The notes beneath the pieces are model-generated. The model was not told where the DNA came from, did not search any database, and was given only the letters and a program-made list of their open reading frames with translations. Of a stretch of DNA of 12,920 nucleotides, positions 8,552-12,920 are shown piece by piece. Origin of the DNA: Fusobacteriaceae bacterium UBA2433. Its GTDB lineage: Bacteria; Fusobacteriota; Fusobacteriia; Fusobacteriales; Fusobacteriaceae. The DNA is taken from contig DDQV01000189.1 of the NCBI GenBank assembly GCA_002342785.1, positions 1 to 12,920 of the forward strand. Reading direction: 5' to 3'. The first letter of the stretch is position 1, and each line of letters begins with the position of its first letter. Position numbers and translations under genes: made by a program.

Positions 8552-10091
8552 TGGTATTCTCCTTTCTAATAAACTCAATTCTAAAGTTAGGAGTATCATA
8601 ATTCCCATCATATGTCTGTAAAATTGTTCTTTCATTTTCATCTTCAGGTCTAAATAATTTAAATAAAAATACATTATAATGAGCTTTTCCGTATTCATAA
8701 TAAAGTTTTTCATTCCTCAAAGAGATCTTTTTTTCCTCAAAAATTTTTGTTAAACCAGTTTTTATAAGATTTATTATAGTATTTTTTACACCTGCCGTTA
8801 CCACTGGTAACTTATCTAAAACTATAATGTCGTCCTCTATATATCTCTCTAAATTTTTTACTTCATCCTGCTTTTTCCTCTCTTCTATAATCAAACTTTG
8901 TTCTTTTTCCTTTGTCCTATCTTTTATTTTATAATTAGCTTTTGTTTTTATCCTTTCCTTTATAGGTTTCATCTTCATAATAATATTAGGTGAATCCTCT
9001 ACCTTTAATATCTCTTCTTGTTTTGGATATTCAGCTTTAAGATGTCTTAGGTTAAAATCTCCAAATATTATCGAAGAAATTTCTTTAACTTTATCTATCT
9101 CATCAGTTTTTAAAAGTAACTCTGCCACTTTTAGATAACTATCCTTTCTAGAATAACTAACCTTTTTTTTATCTAAAAACATCTTAGCCATCTTAGTAAT
9201 TTTTTGTATTATATTTATAGTTGCTTTATTGAGAATATCAACCTCACTAGGCTCTTCATCTACAGATAAAAACCAACTCTTTAACCTTTTATATTGGTTG
9301 ATATAATTTTTCTTAACTTCACTATATTCTATATCACCAGTTAGTTCTCTTTTTTTAAATTCTTTATCTATAGCAATATCTAAAATTTTCTCTATCTTAC
9401 CTTCTTTTTCTAAAGTTAATATTATAGTCTTTATCTCTTGACTTTCATCTAATAAAACTTTGATAAAGTCCTCTAAATACTCCCTCAATCTAGCTTTTTT
9501 TAATAAAAATCTGTCCTCTTCCATCATCTTTTCATATTCAAAACTATTGAGTTCCATAAGATATCCCTTATAGTTTTCTCTCAAAAGATTAAAAGCATAG
9601 ATAATATTATTCCATTTAGAATAGATATCTTCTTCTTTCCCATTAAATTCTAATATATCCTTTAATTCCTCTTTAAATCTTATGAGTAAATTTGGATCTA
9701 AAGTAGTTGAAAGATGGTTAATTTTATTGAGTTTATTTAGTATAAAAGCCTCTATCATCCTTCCCTTTTCTGTCAATTGATACCTGTATCTTTTTTTTCT
9801 TAATTCTTCTAAACTTTTAATCTGAGAATAATCATTTTTATATTTTACTATATTTCCCTTCCTAAATAAAAATTCTAGATCTTTATTACAAGTCTCTTCA
9901 TCATAATTATTGTCATATATACTCTCTATTTTTTCAGATATCTCATGGGAAAATAGATACTCTTTTCTTTCTAGATCTATATACATTATCCTTATGATAT
10001 CTCTATAATAACTACCTCTCTCTATTGATCCTAGGTAATCAAATTCACTAAAACTTTTTGTTATTCCAAATTTATTTTTCATATTTCCCAT
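8544..10091 (-). CDS. jetA: JetA: MukF-like kleisin subunit of a type I Wadjet system
   Basis: JetA is the kleisin that links the two JetC heads and carries JetB; it acts in the cytoplasm as part of the JetABC loop-extruding complex. The 515 residues fit the TIGR02677 family. An N-terminal winged helix carries the family pattern FDYLGSIERGSYYRDIIRIMY (residues 17-37). The central helical region (120-345) ends in FGDFNLRHL (343-351), a family-typical stretch. A lysine/glutamate-rich linker spans about 370-415. A compact C-terminal domain (about 425-508) ends with LQTYDGNYDTPNFRIEF. First gene of the operon; its stop overlaps the jetB start (ATGTATAA). The start is uncertain between ATG 10091 and ATG 10082 (residue 4); neither has a strong Shine-Dalgarno, although TGGGA-like purines precede both. 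The weak initiation region contrasts with the strong site of jetB. Confidence 0.94.
   Translation of the reverse strand: MGNMKNKFGITKSFSEFDYLGSIERGSYYRDIIRIMYIDLERKEYLFSHEISEKIESIYDNNYDEETCNKDLEFLFRKGNIVKYKNDYSQIKSLEELRKKRYRYQLTEKGRMIEAFILNKLNKINHLSTTLDPNLLIRFKEELKDILEFNGKEEDIYSKWNNIIYAFNLLRENYKGYLMELNSFEYEKMMEEDRFLLKKARLREYLEDFIKVLLDESQEIKTIILTLEKEGKIEKILDIAIDKEFKKRELTGDIEYSEVKKNYINQYKRLKSWFLSVDEEPSEVDILNKATINIIQKITKMAKMFLDKKKVSYSRKDSYLKVAELLLKTDEIDKVKEISSIIFGDFNLRHLKAEYPKQEEILKVEDSPNIIMKMKPIKERIKTKANYKIKDRTKEKEQSLIIEERKKQDEVKNLERYIEDDIIVLDKLPVVTAGVKNTIINLIKTGLTKIFEEKKISLRNEKLYYEYGKAHYNVFLFKLFRPEDENERTILQTYDGNYDTPNFRIEFIRKENTNV
8559..8567 (-). promoter_or_regulatory. Ribosome binding site of jetB, deciding its start
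   Basis: AGAAAGGAG (minus strand) lies 7 nt upstream of ATG 8551-8549 and inside the end of jetA. It is the strongest Shine-Dalgarno in the operon. It rules out the upstream in-frame ATG at 8713 as the main start. Confidence 0.85.
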
Positions 10092-10117
10092 CCCAATCTA
10101 ATTATTTTTTTTATATT

Positions 10118-10145
10118 ATTATACCTTATTTATTTATTTTTCTAA
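10118..10145 (-). promoter_or_regulatory. Predicted promoter of the jet operon
   Basis: On the minus strand a perfect -10 hexamer TATAAT (10123-10118) is preceded, 16 nt upstream, by TTAGAA (10145-10140) as a modest -35. The predicted transcription start near 10111 gives a leader of about 20 nt. The promoter lies outside the repeat, whose edge is at 10182, so it would stay with the operon. Confidence 0.6.
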
Positions 10146-10181
10146 CCAAACTATAAAGGATAGATCAAAACTATTATAGAT

Positions 10182-10404
10182 AATTACTGTAATTTCATAC
10201 CTTTTTTAGCCCAAATATGTCCACTAAAATAACTTTTTAGTCCTTCTATTGAACTATTTCTTAATTTTTATGGACAAAATTTTTATTAGCTCTTAACCCT
10301 AATAATACCAATGGTTTCAAGGCTTTATAATTTGATTTTTACCGACTACAGAGGTGTAAATACAAGGGGTACTTTTTGTAAGGGTGTTAAAAAGCAAATA
10401 AGAG
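10182..10404. repeat. 223-bp direct repeat, copy 2 (upstream flank of the jet operon)
   Basis: Same length and orientation as 1883-2105 with nine base differences and no gaps; homology stops sharply at both ends. It lies between the jet promoter and the lysR stop. The AATTACTGTAATT palindrome (10182-10194) is the edge facing jetA. The counterpart of the hairpin is at 10219-10275 but is weaker here. Two of the four substitutions in it (10252 and 10270) replace G-C pairs by pairs that would be G-U wobble on a minus-strand RNA. If lysR transcripts read through, the minus strand of this copy would be transcribed toward jetA. Confidence 0.9.
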
Positions 10405-10425
10405 TGACAAAGTAAAGCCCCCCAT

Positions 10426-11328
10426 CTAATAAATTACTTTTTCATTGAATTTTTCAACTAAATCAAGGAGAGCTTTTAATACAGGTGAAACTCTCTTATC
10501 TTTATGATATAAAATTTGAGTTGCAATCTTTAAATCTATATCTAGAACAGAAAGTTTTACTAATTCTTTTAGAGCAATTTCCTTTTTTACTGTAGTTTCT
10601 GGAAGAAATGCTATACCAAATCCATTTTTTATAAAGTTCTTTATAGCTTCGACACTTTCAAATTCAAATTGTGACTTACAAAAAACTTGTTGTTCCTTGA
10701 GATAGTTTTCAAAAATAGCTCTATATCTACTTCCTTTTTGTGTCAAAACTAAAATTTGATCTTGAAGATCTTCTAATTTTAGCTCTGAGAATTTAGCTAA
10801 TGGATGAAGTGGACTAGTTACTAAAACAAGTTTTTCTTCATATAATAATTTAGTTATTAGATTAGTATAATTAACTTTATTGTCTAAGACAAATGCAATA
10901 TCAATAATATTATTGTTAAGCCATATAGGAAAATCATAACAATTTCCTATTTTAAGTTTGAGTTCTATATTAGGATACAACTCACAAAATTCTTTAAATA
11001 GATCAGGTAATTTATAAAAACAAAGAGTTTCAGTCATTGCCACAGTTAATTGTCCTTTAATTTCATCGTTTTCAAAATATGAAATAGCCAAAACAGCCTC
11101 ATCACACATATCCAAGATCTTTTTAGAATGTATAACTAAAATCTCCCCAGTTGAAGTTAATTTTATTTTATTTCCTATTCGTTCAAATAATATTGTATTT
11201 AAATTTGTTTCAAGTTTTTTTATTTGTTCAGAGATACTAGATTGAGAATAGTGTAGTATTTCAGCAGTAGCTGAAAAACTTAAAGTATGTGCTACTGTAA
11301 TAAAAGTTTTTAAAAGTTTTATCTCCAT
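10426..11328 (-). CDS. LysR-family transcriptional regulator
   Basis: A 300-residue LysR-type regulator, the usual length. The N-terminal winged helix-turn-helix covers residues 1-60 (MEIKLLKTFITVAHTLSFSA, then TAEILHYSQSSISEQIKKLE, ending LFERIGNKIKLTSTGE). A linker helix (about 60-88) is followed by a periplasmic-binding-like effector domain (about 90-295) with typical pieces such as LTVAMTETL and FIKNGFGIAFLPE. The effector cannot be told from sequence. AGGGGA lies 5 nt before the ATG. The gene is divergent from the EamA exporter at 11476, a classic arrangement in which the regulator controls the exporter and itself. The stop is only 21 bp from repeat copy 2, and no clear terminator separates it from the jet operon downstream on the same strand. 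Confidence 0.95.
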   Translation of the reverse strand: MEIKLLKTFITVAHTLSFSATAEILHYSQSSISEQIKKLETNLNTILFERIGNKIKLTSTGEILVIHSKKILDMCDEAVLAISYFENDEIKGQLTVAMTETLCFYKLPDLFKEFCELYPNIELKLKIGNCYDFPIWLNNNIIDIAFVLDNKVNYTNLITKLLYEEKLVLVTSPLHPLAKFSELKLEDLQDQILVLTQKGSRYRAIFENYLKEQQVFCKSQFEFESVEAIKNFIKNGFGIAFLPETTVKKEIALKELVKLSVLDIDLKIATQILYHKDKRVSPVLKALLDLVEKFNEKVIY

Positions 11329-11360
11329 AAAATTCCCCTAATATTAATATCAAAAAAAAC

Positions 11361-11373
11361 GATAACTGTTATC
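11361..11373. promoter_or_regulatory. Candidate LysR operator (13-bp perfect dyad)
   Basis: GATAACTGTTATC is a perfect 13-bp palindrome with a single central T. It is centred about 55 bp before the predicted exporter transcription start, close to the usual recognition-site position of LysR activators, and lies just downstream of the predicted lysR start, where it could also autorepress. Confidence 0.55.
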
Positions 11374-11385
11374 AAATCTTCCTGT

Positions 11386-11415
11386 TTGTGATTATTATAC
11401 ACTCTATGTTAAGAT
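11386..11415 (+). promoter_or_regulatory. Predicted promoter of the EamA exporter gene
   Basis: TTGTGA (11386-11391), an 18-nt spacer, then TAAGAT (11410-11415). The -10 matches the consensus at four of six positions. A suboptimal promoter is what is expected for a LysR-activated gene. It overlaps the opposing lysR promoter. Confidence 0.45.
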
Positions 11416-11423
11416 AAAATCAA
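11394..11423 (-). promoter_or_regulatory. Predicted promoter of the lysR gene
   Basis: On the minus strand TTGATT (11423-11418), an 18-nt spacer, and a perfect TATAAT (11399-11394). The predicted start is near 11387, leaving a leader of about 60 nt that includes the 11361-11373 dyad. Confidence 0.55.
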
Positions 11424-11475
11424 TTAAAGCTCTGTCTACATTTTTAGAGAGCAAACTAAATGGGAAGTGGTATAA

Positions 11476-12423
11476 ATGAAAAATATTAAAATTTATCTTT
11501 GGGTTTTATTAACAGTAACTCTTTGGGGAACATCTTTTGCAATTACTAAGATAGGAATAACTAATCTTAATCCTGTTCATTTTTTATTTTTAAGAGTTTT
11601 ATTCTCTAGTATTATTTTTGGTTTTAGTTTAATGGTAATTCCAAAATCAAAAAAAATAATTTCACTAAAAGATCTCTACCAACTAATAATTTTAAGTTTT
11701 ATTGGAATTAGTGGTTACTTTATTGTTCAATATTCTGCTTTAAAATATACCACTGCAGTAAATGCATCTCTGCTTATAGCTATATCTCCAATTTTCATAG
11801 CTCTATACATGCATTTTTCTAAAAATGAATTGATCAACAAACTCCAAGGATATGGAATATTAATAAGTTTTTTAGGTGTTTGTCTTATCATTACAAATGG
11901 TAAAATAAATGGTTTATTTTCTAATTCTTCAGTGATTGGTGATGGTTTAATGATTATAAACGCTGGAATGTTAGCTATTTTTACAATCAGAGCAAAATAT
12001 CTTTTAAAAAAATATGATCCCTTTGTTTTAATTGCTTATATGAATATAAGTGCATTGATAACTTTAATTCCTATAGTCTTTACTAATAATTTTATTTCTA
12101 AGACTTCTCTATTAAATGTAATTGGTGGTATAGAAAGTAAAGCTTACTTAGCAGCTCTATACTTAGCCATATTTTGTACAGTAATTGGTTACTACGGATG
12201 GTATAAAGGAATTAAAGAATTAGGAGCTTCAAGAACTTCTGTTTTTAATTATCTCAATCCTTTAGTCGCTACGATTACCTCTAATCTATTGCTTCATGAA
12301 GGAATGACAACATACACTTTTTTAGGTTCTTTATTAGCTATATCCGGACTTCTTATAAACAACAAATTTAAGAGTGATAATTCTAAAAAAGAAATTCTTT
12401 CATCAACAAATCAAAAAGTATAA
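11476..12423 (+). CDS. EamA/DMT (drug/metabolite transporter) family permease
   Basis: An inner-membrane permease of 315 residues with ten predicted transmembrane segments in two EamA repeats. Repeat one covers roughly residues 6-140 (helices near 6-26, 35-55, 67-88, 94-113, 121-140). Repeat two covers 155-296 (helices near 155-173, 181-203, 223-241, 252-271, 278-296). Family hallmarks include LWGTSFAITKIG near the N-terminus, SALKYTTAVNASLL (87-100) and GASRTSVFNYLNPLVA (250-265). Family members usually export amino acids or other metabolites; the substrate is not evident here. The C-terminal tail after 297 is short, polar and lysine/serine-rich. The start at 11476 is preceded by a mediocre GGAAGTGG site. 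Divergent from the LysR gene, which probably activates it, and followed by a strong terminator. Confidence 0.94.
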   Translation: MKNIKIYLWVLLTVTLWGTSFAITKIGITNLNPVHFLFLRVLFSSIIFGFSLMVIPKSKKIISLKDLYQLIILSFIGISGYFIVQYSALKYTTAVNASLLIAISPIFIALYMHFSKNELINKLQGYGILISFLGVCLIITNGKINGLFSNSSVIGDGLMIINAGMLAIFTIRAKYLLKKYDPFVLIAYMNISALITLIPIVFTNNFISKTSLLNVIGGIESKAYLAALYLAIFCTVIGYYGWYKGIKELGASRTSVFNYLNPLVATITSNLLLHEGMTTYTFLGSLLAISGLLINNKFKSDNSKKEILSSTNQKV

Positions 12424-12455
12424 TTTTTTATGAGTCACAAGAATTTTAAATTTAG

Positions 12456-12489
12456 AAAAGAATTAGAGAATTATCTAATTCTTTTTTTT
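12456..12489 (+). terminator. Intrinsic terminator of the EamA exporter gene
   Basis: A perfect 12-bp stem, AAAAGAATTAGA (12456-12467) with TCTAATTCTTTT (12474-12485), has a 6-nt loop and runs into a T tract (12482-12489). It lies 33 nt after the stop codon. Confidence 0.85.
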
Positions 12490-12549
12490 ATTAATTGCTC
12501 TTTCAATAATTTTTTATTCTTTCTACAGTTTACCATATAAATTTAACAT

Positions 12550-12581
12550 AAAAAAATACCTCCCATAATTATAGGAGGTAT
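12550..12581 (-). terminator. Intrinsic terminator of the symporter gene
   Basis: On the minus strand ATACCTCC pairs with GGAGGTAT (12581-12574 with 12563-12556). Three further inner pairs, one of them G-T, shrink the loop to AATT. A run of T follows. It is only 12 nt after the stop codon and is back-to-back with the exporter terminator. Confidence 0.88.
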
Positions 12582-12593
12582 CTAATATTTTAT

Positions 12594-12920
12594 CTATACA
12601 GTTTCTAATCCATCTTTTGTTTTTCTTGTTGCAGTTTTAGAACCAGTCCAACATTCTACACCGTCTAAATCATCTACAGTTTCAGATCTTAAAACTGGAT
12701 TTAATCCTTGCTTTCTTTGATCTGAATAATCTGCTAATAATCTAAATGCAATTGGTCCTAATTTTACGATTGCATATAAGTTTAAGATTGCCATAAATGC
12801 CATGAATAGATCCGCTAATCCCCACACAACTTTTAATCCTGCAATTCCTCCTAATAATACCATTAGAACTACTGCTCCTCTATATCCTTGTAACCATAAT
12901 CTATTTTCAGTCATAAATTC
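12594..12920 (-). CDS. Sodium:alanine/amino-acid symporter (AGCS family), C-terminal fragment cut by the window
   Basis: Only the last roughly 108 codons are inside the window. The frame stays open to position 12920, so the first methionine (12914) is internal and not a start. The sequence has two hydrophobic helices, about GAVVLMVLLGGIAGLKVVW and a second through LADLFMAFMAILNLYAIVKL. The latter matches the W-x-LAD-x-x-x-x-x-M-A-x-x-N pattern near the C-terminus of AGCS (AlsT/DagA-type) sodium-coupled alanine or glycine carriers. The polar tail is about 45 residues and includes RSETVDDLDGVECW. Members of this family are inner-membrane secondary transporters of roughly 450-500 residues. A strong terminator follows. 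Compared with its neighbours its codons look slightly more regular, as for a well-expressed gene (impression only). Confidence 0.88.
   Translation of the reverse strand, partial: EFMTENRLWLQGYRGAVVLMVLLGGIAGLKVVWGLADLFMAFMAILNLYAIVKLGPIAFRLLADYSDQRKQGLNPVLRSETVDDLDGVECWTGSKTATRKTKDGLETV

Larger units (their letters stand above)
10092..10425. other. Non-coding interval between jetA and lysR
   Basis: This 334-bp stretch contains the jetA promoter (10118-10145), a plain AT-rich spacer to 10181, repeat copy 2 (10182-10404), and a 21-bp junction to the lysR stop that includes a run of six C (10418-10423). No gene is seen. Confidence 0.75.

Noticed and set aside
8552..8713. Upstream extension of jetB to the ATG at 8713 (411 residues)
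   Set aside because: The extra 54 codons lie entirely within jetA, have no ribosome site and no family resemblance. The ATG at 8551 has AGAAAGGAG at ideal spacing.
10219..10275. Repeat hairpin as the intrinsic terminator for lysR
   Set aside because: The stem is AT-rich with a large internal loop and is followed on the minus strand by ATATTTGGGC, not by a T-run.
12912..12914. ATG at 12914 as the start of a 106-residue protein
   Set aside because: The frame continues upstream to the window edge, and the sequence matches only the C-terminal part of AGCS symporters, so the gene is cut by the window.
1..12920. tRNA, rRNA, integrase or complete transposase genes
   Set aside because: None found: no tRNA-like cloverleaf with a GGTTCGA-type arm was noticed, and none of the intact genes resembles a recombinase or transposase.

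Overview
The window is AT-rich (visibly well under 35% GC), with strong AGGAGG-type ribosome binding sites and short intergenic gaps. Codon use and the housekeeping proteins suggest a low-GC anaerobe, most likely Fusobacteriota (Fusobacterium or Cetobacterium-like) or less likely Clostridia. The assignment is by style only; no rRNA or other marker is present.

Layout. Positions 14-1780 (+) encode a long, three-domain Xaa-Pro aminopeptidase. It is followed by a probable terminator and a 223-bp repeat (copy 1, 1883-2105). Positions 2204-10091 (-) carry a compact four-gene operon, transcribed jetA-jetB-jetC-jetD. It is a complete type I Wadjet anti-plasmid defence system: a MukF-like kleisin, a MukE-like subunit, an SMC/MukB-like ATPase of 1352 residues, and a Toprim (topoisomerase VI-like) nuclease. 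Just upstream of its promoter lies a second copy of the same 223-bp repeat in the same orientation (10182-10404). A LysR-type regulator (10426-11328, -) and an EamA/DMT family exporter (11476-12423, +) form a classical divergent pair around a 147-bp control region. At the right edge is the C-terminal end of a sodium:alanine/amino-acid symporter (12594-12920, -, cut by the window).

How the parts work together. The Jet proteins are expected to form one machine. JetABC loads on DNA and extrudes loops using ATP; JetD cleaves when the complex meets the geometry of a small closed circle, as shown for other Wadjet systems. Genes A/B and B/C overlap by 8 nt and C/D are 17 nt apart, so one transcript with coupled translation is expected. 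The defence operon is bracketed by direct repeats that differ at only nine of 223 positions. Recombination between them would remove exactly one repeat plus the whole operon (8299 bp), leaving aminopeptidase and lysR-eamA as neighbours. The operon therefore looks like a removable defence cassette inserted between ordinary metabolic genes.

The defence system itself is a known type. The least explained part of the window is the repeat: it has no recognisable terminal inverted repeats, carries a long imperfect hairpin, and has a 74-bp segment identical in both copies.
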